From contig CALJDJ010000036.1 of the NCBI GenBank assembly GCA_938023705.1, positions 1-19,518 on the forward strand: a stretch of 19,518 nt of DNA, written 5' to 3'. Each line of letters opens with the position of its first letter. Within the stretch, counting starts at the first letter, position 1. This document shows positions 7,175 to 15,402 of the stretch, in pieces. The position numbers and the translations under genes are program-made. Under the pieces are notes generated by a model that did not search any database, was not told the origin of the DNA, and saw only the letters and a program-made list of their open reading frames with translations. The DNA comes from an uncultured Collinsella sp. (GTDB lineage Bacteria; Actinomycetota; Coriobacteriia; Coriobacteriales; Coriobacteriaceae).

Positions 7175-8551
7175 GTGGAAACCAAGCAATACCCCGATAT
7201 GGAGTGCGACGTCGTTATTGCCGGCTGCGGTGTAGCGGGCCTGTATGCGGCTCTCAACCTGCCGACGAGCATGCGCGTGATCATGCTCTCCAAGGGCGCT
7301 GTCGACGAGTGCGATTCGATGCTCGCGCAGGGCGGCATTTGCGTGCTGCCCGAGGGCTCGGACTACGATGCCTTCTTTGAGGACACCATGCACGCCGGCC
7401 ATTACGAGAACCGCCGCGAGAGCGTCGACATCATGATCCGCTCGAGCCGCTCGGTCATCAACGACCTGCTAGCGATGGGCGTGGATTTTGAGCGCAAGGC
7501 CGATGGCGGCCTCGACTTTACCCGCGAGGGCGCGCACAGCCGTCCGCGCATTGCCTTCCATGCCGACATTACGGGCAAGGAGATTACGACCAAGCTGCTT
7601 CAGGCCGTTCGCAAACTGGATAACGTGCAGATTTTGGAGCACGTGGCCATGACCGACATCCTGACGGGCGAGCGTGACGGCGCCACGGTGTGTGCCGGTG
7701 TCGTCGCCGTTCCCGTGGACGAGGACAACTCGGTTCGTCCCGCCGACGAGCTGGTAAATGCCGCCGAGGGCGCGCATGCCGGCGAGCCGTTTAAGATCCA
7801 TGCCCGTCACACGCTGTGGGCAACGGGCGGCATCGGCGGCGTATACGACCACTCGACCAACTATCCGCAGCTTACGGGCGATGCCTGCTACATCGCTCAG
7901 GAGCATGGCATTAAGATGGAGCACCTGGACTACGTGCAGATTCACCCCACGGGCCTGTTCTCGCCGCAGCCAGGCCGCACGTTCCTGATCAGCGAGAGCT
8001 GCCGCGGCGAGGGCGCGATTCTGCTCAATGCCGCCGGTGAGCGCTTTACCGACGAGCTTCAGCCGCGCGATGTGGTCGCCGCCGCTATTCGCGAGCAGAT
8101 GAAGCAGGACGGTACTGAGCACGAGTGGCTGAGCTTTGCCCCCGTCGAGCGCGATGTAGTGACCGGGCACTTTGCCAACATTCGCGCACGCTGCTTGGAG
8201 GACGGCCGCGACATCTTGGACGAGCCCATCCCCGTTACGCCTACGCAGCACTACTTTATGGGCGGCGTGTGGGTCGACAAGGACGGCCGCACCTCGATGC
8301 CCGAGCTCTACGCAGCCGGTGAGACGGCCTGCAACGGCGTTCACGGCAAGAATCGCCTTGCATCAAACAGCCTGCTCGAGGCGCTGGTCTGGGGTCGTCG
8401 CGCCGCGTGGTACATGCGCACCGGCGAGTCGCTCGCCGTGGAGCGGGCGGGCGAGCCCGCGCTCGACGGGCGTCATCGCGCCCTGAGCGCCGACTCCCTG
8501 GCGATCGATGATTTGGCCCGTGCCGCCGGCACGCAGGCCGTGGAGGAGTAG
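7175..8551 (+). CDS. nadB: L-aspartate oxidase NadB, short form
   Basis: NadB oxidises L-aspartate to iminoaspartate with FAD; in anaerobes fumarate is the likely electron acceptor. The FAD-binding Rossmann motif GCGVAG is at residues 17-22. Other family blocks are LAQGGICV, the active-site region EGAHSRPRIAFHAD, the QIHPTG region of the fumarate reductase/NadB superfamily, and HGKNRLASNSLLEALVWG near the C-terminus. GTG 7175 is chosen because AGGGAGAGG lies 7 nt upstream; ATG 7148 in the same frame falls within a palindrome and lacks a site. At 458 residues it is about 80 shorter than E. coli NadB (about 540), and most of the usual C-terminal helical domain after the FAD-binding block is absent. 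It ends 3 nt before nadC. Confidence 0.95.
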   Translation: METKQYPDMECDVVIAGCGVAGLYAALNLPTSMRVIMLSKGAVDECDSMLAQGGICVLPEGSDYDAFFEDTMHAGHYENRRESVDIMIRSSRSVINDLLAMGVDFERKADGGLDFTREGAHSRPRIAFHADITGKEITTKLLQAVRKLDNVQILEHVAMTDILTGERDGATVCAGVVAVPVDEDNSVRPADELVNAAEGAHAGEPFKIHARHTLWATGGIGGVYDHSTNYPQLTGDACYIAQEHGIKMEHLDYVQIHPTGLFSPQPGRTFLISESCRGEGAILLNAAGERFTDELQPRDVVAAAIREQMKQDGTEHEWLSFAPVERDVVTGHFANIRARCLEDGRDILDEPIPVTPTQHYFMGGVWVDKDGRTSMPELYAAGETACNGVHGKNRLASNSLLEALVWGRRAAWYMRTGESLAVERAGEPALDGRHRALSADSLAIDDLARAAGTQAVEE

Positions 8552-8554
8552 ACC

Positions 8555-9415
8555 ATGAATCCCATTACCATGAAGCTCGTCGTCGATGATCTGATTCTGC
8601 AGGCTCTACGCGAGGACATTACGTTTGAGGACGTGAGCACGGCGAGCGTGTGCCCCACGGCGCGCCCCGCCACGGTGGAGCTCATCGCCAAGGCCGATGG
8701 CATCATCGCGGGCTTGGATGTGTTCGCCCGCACCTTTGAGCTGCTGGATTCGCAGAGCTCGGTGCTGTTTGATGTTGCCGACGGTGACGAGGTGCACGCC
8801 GGCGACCACGTGGGCCAGGTGCGCGGCGATGCGCGCGTGCTGCTTTCGGGCGAGCGCGTGGCGCTCAACTACCTGCAGCGCATGAGCGGTATCGCTACCT
8901 ATACGCACAGAATGGCAGCGGCGCTCGAGGGTACCAAGACCGTGCTTGTCGACACACGCAAGACCACGCCGGGCATGCGCGTTTTCGAGAAGGCGGCGGT
9001 TGAGATCGGCGGCGGCAGCAACCATCGCTACAACCTGTCGACAGCCGTCATGCTCAAGGACAACCACATCGATGCCGCCGGTGGCGTGACGCGCGCGATC
9101 GAGATGGCGCGCGCCCACGCGTCGTTTACCACGACGGTCGAGATTGAGTGCGAGAACCTGGACATGGTACGCGAAGCCGTGGAGGCCGGCGCCGATATCA
9201 TCATGTTCGACAACATGACCCATGACGACATGGCCGCCGCCATCGAGCTTATCGCCGGTCGCGCCAAGACCGAGTGCTCGGGCAACGTGGACGCTAACAA
9301 TATCCGCGCGCTTGCCGACCTGGGCGTCGACTACATTAGCTCGGGCGCCCTGACGCACTCCGCGCCGATCCTCGACCTCTCGCTTAAGCACCTGCGTCTG
9401 CTGGACGGTAAATAA
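8555..9415 (+). CDS. nadC: Nicotinate-nucleotide pyrophosphorylase (quinolinate phosphoribosyltransferase) NadC
   Basis: NadC turns quinolinate and PRPP into nicotinate mononucleotide, CO2 and pyrophosphate, the third step of NAD synthesis. The 286 residues match family length. Visible motifs are ALREDI near the N-terminus, ALNYLQRMSGIAT (103-115), DTRKTTPGMR (133-142, with Arg135/Lys136/Arg142), GGGSNHRYNL (His157, Arg158), MLKDNHI (Lys168) and the C-terminal DYISSGALTHSAP. The ribosome site GGAGTAG overlaps the end of nadB. The stop overlaps the niaR start as TAATG, so all four genes are tightly coupled. Confidence 0.97.
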   Translation: MNPITMKLVVDDLILQALREDITFEDVSTASVCPTARPATVELIAKADGIIAGLDVFARTFELLDSQSSVLFDVADGDEVHAGDHVGQVRGDARVLLSGERVALNYLQRMSGIATYTHRMAAALEGTKTVLVDTRKTTPGMRVFEKAAVEIGGGSNHRYNLSTAVMLKDNHIDAAGGVTRAIEMARAHASFTTTVEIECENLDMVREAVEAGADIIMFDNMTHDDMAAAIELIAGRAKTECSGNVDANNIRALADLGVDYISSGALTHSAPILDLSLKHLRLLDGK

Positions 9416-9960
9416 TGAACGCCCGCGAGCGTCGCCGTGCCATCATGGGCGTGCTCGAAGGAGCCAAGGAGCCCGTTTCGGGCAGCGCACTTGCCCGCGA
9501 GGTTGGCGTGAGCCGTCAGGTCGTGGTTCAGGATATTGCCCTGTTGCGTGCCGATGGGCACGATATCGTGGCGACCAACCGCGGCTACGTGCTGCAGGAA
9601 GCCGCGAGTAGCCCCGCCGTGCCCACGCGTCTTGTTAAGGTGCGCCACAGCGTGGAGCAGGCGGGCGACGAGCTTACGAGTATCGTCGACGCGGGTGGCG
9701 CCGTGCTCAACGTGATCGTCAACCACCGCGTGTACGGCAAGATCACAGCCGACCTCGACATTCGTAACCGCCGCGATATCGAGCGCTATCTGGAGGGCAT
9801 TGCCAGCGGCAAGAGTTTCCCGCTGCTGACGGTGACGAGCGGCTACCACTTCCATCGCATCGCGGCGGAAGACGAGCAGACCCTCGACGAGATCGAGACT
9901 ATGCTCAAGGAGAAAGGCTACCTCGCAGACCTTATGCCTTACGAGGGCGACCTATCGTAG
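9415..9960 (+). CDS. niaR: NiaR-type NAD biosynthesis repressor (HTH + 3H domain)
   Basis: This protein is expected to sense niacin and repress NAD synthesis. Residues 1-60 form a winged helix (VSGSALAREVGVSRQVVVQDI). Residues 70-175 form a 3H domain with the metal-binding set His78 (VRHSVEQ), Glu86, and His145/His147 (GYHFHR), in the spacing known for the Thermotoga protein. His104 (VNHRVYG) is also conserved. The start overlaps the nadC stop, and the gene closes the operon, so it is probably autoregulated through the inverted repeat at 6009. It is followed by the structured element at 9962 and a bidirectional terminator. Collinsella-type relatives are often just named HTH-domain proteins; the NiaR call rests on domain content and context. 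Confidence 0.93.
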   Translation: MNARERRRAIMGVLEGAKEPVSGSALAREVGVSRQVVVQDIALLRADGHDIVATNRGYVLQEAASSPAVPTRLVKVRHSVEQAGDELTSIVDAGGAVLNVIVNHRVYGKITADLDIRNRRDIERYLEGIASGKSFPLLTVTSGYHFHRIAAEDEQTLDEIETMLKEKGYLADLMPYEGDLS

Positions 9961-9961
9961 C

Positions 9962-10074
9962 CGACGCTGCAAACGCCCCTAAGCGGCAATCTGACGTTCA
10001 ATCGTCGGTCGCGTACCGAAGTACGCTTCCCTCCTCTTTCACGTCACCTTGCTCGCTTAGGGGCGTTTTCGCTG
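9962..10074 (+). repeat. Structured two-copy element, copy A (covarying outer stem, invariant core)
   Basis: Starting 2 nt after the niaR stop, this element aligns over 113 positions with copy B at 15222. There are only 10 differences, all in the outer stem and all in paired positions. The outer stem is a perfect 15 bp (9971-9985 with 10054-10068), followed by TTTTC. Inside are GCAA/TTGC (9986-9989 with 10049-10052), TGACGT/ACGTCA (9992-9997 with 10041-10046) and a 6-bp hairpin with a CGAA loop (10011-10026; read on the other strand it is a C(TTCG)G tetraloop). The pyrimidine run 10027-10040 is left unpaired. It could be a terminator-like 3' element, a small RNA or a mobile repeat; no known family is recognised. 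Confidence 0.85.
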
Positions 10075-10126
10075 ACTTATGCTCAACCTGCGGCGGTGCC
10101 AAATTAGTTATCCGCACAAACAAAAT

Positions 10127-10163
10127 AAGGAGGCCTCCGCGGCGATGCGGAGGCCTCCTTTTT
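10127..10163. terminator. Bidirectional terminator between niaR and the ferredoxin gene
   Basis: A perfect 14-bp stem (10127-10140 with 10147-10160) with the 6-nt loop GGCGAT is followed by TTTTTG on the plus strand. On the minus strand it is followed by TTATTTTG. It can end the niaR transcript and the convergent ferredoxin transcript. Confidence 0.9.
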
Positions 10164-10202
10164 GTGCACGGTGTACTTTTGAGTGTGCAAGTGGGGGAGT
10201 TG

Positions 10203-10388
10203 TTACTCCTCGACGATCTCGGTGATCGCGCCAGCGGGGCAAGCGTCCTGGCAAGCGCCACAGGCGACGCAGGAATCCTCGTCAGCGACGGTAGCGACGT
10301 CCTGGAGCTCCAGAACGCCAGCGGGGCAGGAGTCGACGCAAACGCCACAAGCGATGCACTCGTCGGCATCAATTACGGGATGAGCCAT
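10203..10388 (-). CDS. 2[4Fe-4S] ferredoxin (61 aa)
   Basis: This is a small soluble electron carrier of the clostridial type. Two complete cluster motifs are present: CIACGVCVDSCPAG (Cys11, 14, 17, 21) and CVACGACQDACPAG (Cys40, 43, 46, 50), each CX2CX2CX3CP. The length of 61 residues is close to the usual 55-62, and the protein is very acidic, as expected for a low-potential electron donor. ATG 10388 follows GAGAGG at good spacing; the frame runs upstream to 10454 without a usable site. It is a single gene, convergent with the nad operon and sharing its terminator. Partners could include a pyruvate:ferredoxin oxidoreductase or a hydrogenase, which would fit the hypF/nikR genes in the window, but none of these partners is visible here. 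Confidence 0.97.
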   Translation of the reverse strand: MAHPVIDADECIACGVCVDSCPAGVLELQDVATVADEDSCVACGACQDACPAGAITEIVEE

Positions 10389-10581
10389 GGTAGTTTCCTC
10401 TCTGTTGACCGACGCTACAGGCGATGCGCGTCGGTTTGATTCGGGCAAAAACATACCACGGGAGCGACCGTTTGCAATACCCTCTGGCCGGCATCTTCAT
10501 ACCGTTCGCCGAGTATGCCAAGGTTTACTAAAAAACACGCAGGTGGGGCCGCTGAGCTGCGTAAATGTTAGCTAAAGGTGA

Positions 10582-10595
10582 CTCAAAATTTTGAG
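10582..10595. promoter_or_regulatory. CTCAAAATTTTGAG palindrome upstream of dnaK
   Basis: This is a perfect 14-bp palindrome, extended by an A to ACTCAA on the left. It is AT-rich within a GC-rich genome. The half-site resembles the ACTCAAG half of HspR sites, but the order is mirrored and the 7-bp spacer is missing. It lies about 300 nt from dnaK, far for a classic operator, so assignment to HspR is weak. Confidence 0.35.
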
Positions 10596-10613
10596 CGATT
10601 GGGCAAGTTATCC

Positions 10614-10642
10614 TGCCATTTGTGGACGGGCTAGAAATGGCA
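10614..10642. repeat. Palindrome, 8-bp stem and 13-nt GGAC loop
   Basis: TGCCATTT and AAATGGCA flank a 13-nt loop containing GTGGACG. Stem length, loop length and the position of GGACG in the loop match the palindrome at 15374-15402, whose stem sequence differs. It is probably a member of the same intergenic repeat family. Confidence 0.5.
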
Positions 10643-10894
10643 TGCGGAGCTCCGGGTCGCAAACCTCAGCCATCTCTACATAGATCTCAATAGATTTGCC
10701 GAGAACTCAATCAGCGCATCTACCTGCGCATTTAAGAACCTAAACTCTCAGCAATAAGAAATCTTATATGAATTGACTTAGATTTTGTATATTCCGGCCC
10801 ATAAGGGGATACACTACATCCTGAAAGACAAGCCGAAGCACCGCGCGACAGACCGCCGAGGCGGCGCAAACGCACAAGAGAGAGGGAATTTCTA

Positions 10895-12784
<1,890 letters not shown>

Positions 12785-12786
12785 TC

Positions 12787-13629
12787 ATGTCCGCCCGTAA
12801 AGCTCGCACGGAGGCGGCTGCCGCCAGCGCCGCCCCCGTTGACTCTGAGGAGAAGGACGTGAAGATTCCCGTAGAGGCCGTAGACGATACCGAGGCCAAC
12901 GAGGCCCCGGCCGCCGAGGCTGCCGAGAACCAGGTAGAGGATTCCAACAAGGAGGCGACGATGACCGAGGACGAGATGGTGGAAGCCGCTATCCGCGCCG
13001 GTGAGGAAGCCGCCGACAACGACTTTAAGCTCAAGTTCGAGCAGGCCCAGAAGGAGCTTGCCGACGTTCGTCATGAGCTCGATGCTGCGGCAGAGGCTCA
13101 GAAGGCCGCCGAGGACAAGGCAAAGGACGCCACCGAGCGCACCGCCCGTCTGCAGGCCGACTGGGAGAACTTCCGTCGTCGCACCGCCAACGAGCGCATC
13201 GCCGAGCGCGAGCGCGCGACCGAGAAGCTCGTAACCGCGCTGCTGCCGGTGGTCGACGATATCGAGCGTGCGATCGACCATGCCCGCAGCCAGGAGCTTG
13301 CCGACGACTTTAAGCAGTTTGTCGACGGCGTCGATGCGGTGCATGCCAAGCTGCTCGATGTGTTTGCGCACGAGGGCGTTGAGCCCATCGACCCCAAGGG
13401 CGAGGCGTTCGATCCGCTCGAGCACCAGGCCGTGGGTCGCGTCGAGGACGCATCGCAGTACGACGAGACCGTCAACGACGTGTACCAGAAGGGCTACCGC
13501 ATGGCGGACCGCATCCTGCGTTCCGCGATGGTGACGGTGACCTACGGTGGCGAGAAGCGCCCCGCACCGGAGCCCGAAGCGGCGCCCGAGGATGCTGCGG
13601 CCGACACGGCCGAGAGCACCGAGGAGTAA
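12787..13629 (+). CDS. grpE: Nucleotide exchange factor GrpE
   Basis: GrpE is a dimer that releases ADP from DnaK. From ATG 12787 the protein has 280 residues, long for the family (180-220). The first 80 are an Ala/Glu-rich, low-complexity acidic leader. A long coiled coil follows (about 80-150, including LQADWENFRRRTANERIAE), then the beta domain with the family signature FDPLEHQAVG...VYQKGYRMADRILRSAMVTV. The tail (about 255-280) is Ala/Glu/Pro-rich. The start is 2 nt after dnaK, but two internal in-frame starts have good ribosome sites: GTG 12859 (after GAGGAGAAGG) and ATG 12961 (after AAGGAGG, giving 222 residues). The true N-terminus is therefore uncertain; the family and the 3' end are not. 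Confidence 0.96.
   Translation: MSARKARTEAAAASAAPVDSEEKDVKIPVEAVDDTEANEAPAAEAAENQVEDSNKEATMTEDEMVEAAIRAGEEAADNDFKLKFEQAQKELADVRHELDAAAEAQKAAEDKAKDATERTARLQADWENFRRRTANERIAERERATEKLVTALLPVVDDIERAIDHARSQELADDFKQFVDGVDAVHAKLLDVFAHEGVEPIDPKGEAFDPLEHQAVGRVEDASQYDETVNDVYQKGYRMADRILRSAMVTVTYGGEKRPAPEPEAAPEDAAADTAESTEE
12949..12963 (+). promoter_or_regulatory. Strong internal ribosome site and ATG within grpE
   Basis: AAGGAGG (12949-12955) lies 5 nt before the in-frame ATG at 12961. It is the best Shine-Dalgarno in the grpE region, stronger than that of the ATG at 12787. It would give a 222-residue GrpE of normal family length. Confidence 0.5.
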
Positions 13630-13634
13630 TTGAG

Positions 13635-13665
13635 AAGGGCCCCGGGGCAACACCCGGGGCCCTTT
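13635..13665 (+). terminator. Terminator or attenuator between grpE and dnaJ
   Basis: A perfect 12-bp GC-rich stem (13635-13646 with 13653-13664) with loop GCAACA is followed by only three Ts (stem end included) and then CTGG. It lies 5 nt past the grpE stop and about 70 nt before dnaJ, so it probably lowers readthrough into dnaJ-hspR or protects the dnaK-grpE transcript. Confidence 0.65.
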
Positions 13666-13736
13666 CTGGCCTAGTGCCATATGACAGTATGAGCCGCCGC
13701 CCGTTGGACGGTGGATGAAACAGGAGAGGAGCTACG

Positions 13737-14702
13737 ATGGCTGCAGGCAAAACCTTCTATGACATCCTGGGCGTATCCAAGAGCGCCTCCGACAAAGAGA
13801 TCAAGAGCGCGTTTCGCAAGCTCGCGCAAAAATATCACCCCGATGCCGGCGGTGACGAGGCCAAGTTCAAGGAGATCAGCGAGGCCTACGAGACGCTTTC
13901 GGACGAGAAAAAGCGCAAAGAGTACGACCAGATGCTCATGTTCGGCGGCATGCCGGGCGCGGGCGGCGCGTATGGCGGCGGCTACGGTGCCGGCGCGGGC
14001 GCCAGCGGCTGGGGCGACATCTTCGACAGCATATTTAGCGGCAACGGCGCCTGGGGCAGCGATTGGGGCTCGGGCTTTGCCGGGGCCGCGGGCGCTGCCG
14101 GTGCCGGCGCGGGCCGCAGCCGCGCGCGCAAGGGCGGCGACCTGTCGCTGACTGTCGACGTAACGGCCGAGGACGCGTTTCGCGGCGTGACGCACAAGGT
14201 CACCTATCGCATTCCCTCGACAGGCGAGCAGCAGACCATCACGGTCTCGGTGCCCGCGGGCGCGGTCGATGGCGGCAAGCTACGCTACAAGCGTCGCGGC
14301 GAGTATGGCGTTGCGGGTGGCGAGCGCGGCGACCTGGTCGTGACCACGCATGTGGAGGAGCACCCGCTGTTTAAGCGCAAGGGCGCCGATGTGACCATGG
14401 AGGTGCCGATTTCGGTCTACGAGGCGGCACTCGGCTGCACGGTTGACGTGCCCACGCCCGGTGGCGCGACGGTTCGTCTGAAGGTGCCCGCGGGTACCCA
14501 GACGGGCAAGAAGTTCCGCTTTAAGGAAATGGGCGCGCCCGACGTTAAGCACCGCGGCCGCACGGGTGCGCTGCTCGTCGAGATCAGGGTGCAGGTTCCC
14601 ACGAACCTATCCGATGACGAGCGCGACGCGATGACCAAACTGCGCGAGGCCGACACGCGCGACTATCGCGAGAAGGTCAACCGTTACAAGGCGACGTACT
14701 AG
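13737..14702 (+). CDS. DnaJ-type co-chaperone lacking the zinc finger (type B, CbpA-like)
   Basis: This J-domain protein stimulates DnaK's ATPase and delivers substrates. The J domain (1-70) has the essential HPD at residues 34-36 (KYHPDAGG). A Gly/Ala-rich linker (about 72-130) follows, with WGDIFDSIFSG inside. The two beta-barrel substrate-binding domains follow (DLSLTVDVTAEDAFRGVTHKV, then GDLVVTTHVEEHPLFKRKG and DVPTPGGATVRLKVPAGTQTGKKFRFKEMG). None of the four CXXCXGXG repeats of classical DnaJ is present, which explains the 321-residue length and makes this a type B (CbpA-like) protein. Start ATG follows GGAGAGGAG. It sits where dnaJ1 lies in actinobacterial dnaK operons; a zinc-finger DnaJ may exist elsewhere. 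I leave the symbol blank because dnaJ or cbpA would both be defensible. Confidence 0.95.
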   Translation: MAAGKTFYDILGVSKSASDKEIKSAFRKLAQKYHPDAGGDEAKFKEISEAYETLSDEKKRKEYDQMLMFGGMPGAGGAYGGGYGAGAGASGWGDIFDSIFSGNGAWGSDWGSGFAGAAGAAGAGAGRSRARKGGDLSLTVDVTAEDAFRGVTHKVTYRIPSTGEQQTITVSVPAGAVDGGKLRYKRRGEYGVAGGERGDLVVTTHVEEHPLFKRKGADVTMEVPISVYEAALGCTVDVPTPGGATVRLKVPAGTQTGKKFRFKEMGAPDVKHRGRTGALLVEIRVQVPTNLSDDERDAMTKLREADTRDYREKVNRYKATY

Positions 14703-14773
14703 GGCGCCTGTGTGCCCGCCCGCGTCCGCGGGCTTATGATGTAGACGTGCGAAACGGAAAGGGGTCAGGTAGC

Positions 14774-15190
14774 ATGGCCGAGGACAATAGGAACAAACCG
14801 CTGTACATGATCAGCGTGGCGGCTGAGCTGACCGGCATGCACCCGCAGACTCTGCGCGTCTACGAGTCCAAGGGCCTGGTGAACCCCCAGCGCTCGGGCG
14901 GCAACACGCGCCTGTATTCGCGTGCCGATATCGAGCGCCTGGAGCTCATCAACCAGCTGACCGATGAGGGCATCAACCTTGCCGGCGTGGTGCGCATTCT
15001 CGATATGAAGGAGCGTGCCGAGGAGCGCGAGCGCGAAAACGAGAAGCTCCGCGCCCGCGTGCGCCAGCTCGAGGACGAGCTGCACGAGTACAAGATGCAG
15101 AAGAAGATCACCGCACTGGCCCCGCGCGATGGCTCGGTCAACCCCGAGCAAGTCATGCGCAAGCTACTGGGCGCCGGCGGAGATCTATAG
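14774..15190 (+). CDS. hspR: Heat-shock repressor HspR (MerR family)
   Basis: HspR represses dnaK-operon transcription, normally with DnaK as co-repressor. The 138-residue protein has a MerR-type winged helix (about 12-60: YMISVAAELTGMHPQTLRVYESKGL, then GGNTRLYSRADIERL). A charged coiled coil (about 77-112) and a short tail (NPEQVMRKLLGAGGDL) follow. ATG 14774 is chosen because the homologous region begins just after it and AGG/GGGG lie upstream; GTG 14747 would add nine residues. It is 71 nt past dnaJ, in a gap with a 6-bp hairpin (14718-14733) and a TATGAT hexamer (14735-14740) that could be a second -10. Autoregulation of the operon is expected from the family, although no canonical HspR box was found before dnaK. 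Confidence 0.95.
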   Translation: MAEDNRNKPLYMISVAAELTGMHPQTLRVYESKGLVNPQRSGGNTRLYSRADIERLELINQLTDEGINLAGVVRILDMKERAEERERENEKLRARVRQLEDELHEYKMQKKITALAPRDGSVNPEQVMRKLLGAGGDL

Positions 15191-15217
15191 TTACGCGGTT
15201 TTACCAAACCGCGTAAC
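15190..15217. repeat. Perfect 12-bp hairpin right after hspR
   Basis: GTTACGCGGTTT and its complement AAACCGCGTAAC flank the loop TACC. The stem starts at the last base of the hspR stop codon. No T-run follows on the plus strand, so it is not a standard terminator. It lies 4 nt before copy B of the structured element. Confidence 0.6.
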
Positions 15218-15221
15218 GGCT

Positions 15222-15334
15222 CGACGCTGCAAGCCCGCCAGAGCGGCAATCTGACGTTCAATCGTCGGTCGCGTACCGAAGTACGCTTCCCTCCTCTTTC
15301 ACGTCACCTTGCTCGCTCTGGTGGGCTTTCGCTG
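15222..15334 (+). repeat. Structured two-copy element, copy B
   Basis: This is the second copy of the element at 9962, in the same orientation and also just after the last gene of a plus-strand operon ending in a regulator. Core 15243-15317 is identical to copy A (75 of 75). The outer stem pairs 15231-15245 with 15314-15328 over 15 positions, one of them G-T. It differs from copy A at five pairs, each changed on both sides. The inner stems are at 15252-15257/15301-15306 and 15271-15276/15281-15286. TTTC follows the stem. Confidence 0.85.
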
Positions 15335-15373
15335 TCCGCGCCAAAACATCGGCGTTGCCGGAGTGCGGCACGG

Positions 15374-15402
15374 TAGTCATTGGGGACGTTCTTAAATGAC
15401 TA
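15374..15402. repeat. Palindrome, 8-bp stem and 13-nt GGGGAC loop
   Basis: TAGTCATT and AATGACTA flank a 13-nt loop with GGGGACGTTC. A second copy of the loop motif (AGGGACGCTCTT, from 15409) follows, and GACTAGTC (15398-15405) is itself palindromic. It resembles REP-like intergenic elements. It is probably not functional for the neighbouring genes. Confidence 0.55.

Larger units (their letters stand above)
10389..10894. other. 506-nt gene-free region between ferredoxin and dnaK
   Basis: No convincing gene was found here. A weak minus-strand ferredoxin promoter can be proposed: -35 TTGCAA at 10472-10477, 16 bp, -10 TATGTT at 10450-10455. The CTCAAAATTTTGAG palindrome is at 10582-10595 and the 8-bp-stem palindrome at 10614-10642. 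CTCAA occurs again at 10686 and 10706; ACTCAA resembles one half of the HspR consensus (CTTGAGT-N7-ACTCAAG), but no full canonical site is seen. A GCGCA/TGCGC repeat is at 10714-10729. The dnaK promoter probably lies in the AT-rich stretch 10735-10795, which contains TTGACT (10773) and TATATT (10788), though their spacing is not standard. Confidence 0.5.

Noticed and set aside
9962..10074. Element copy A as a plain Rho-independent terminator
   Set aside because: The stem encloses a roughly 75-nt conserved core and only three or four Ts follow. A separate strong terminator lies at 10127, so a simple terminator does not explain the conservation.
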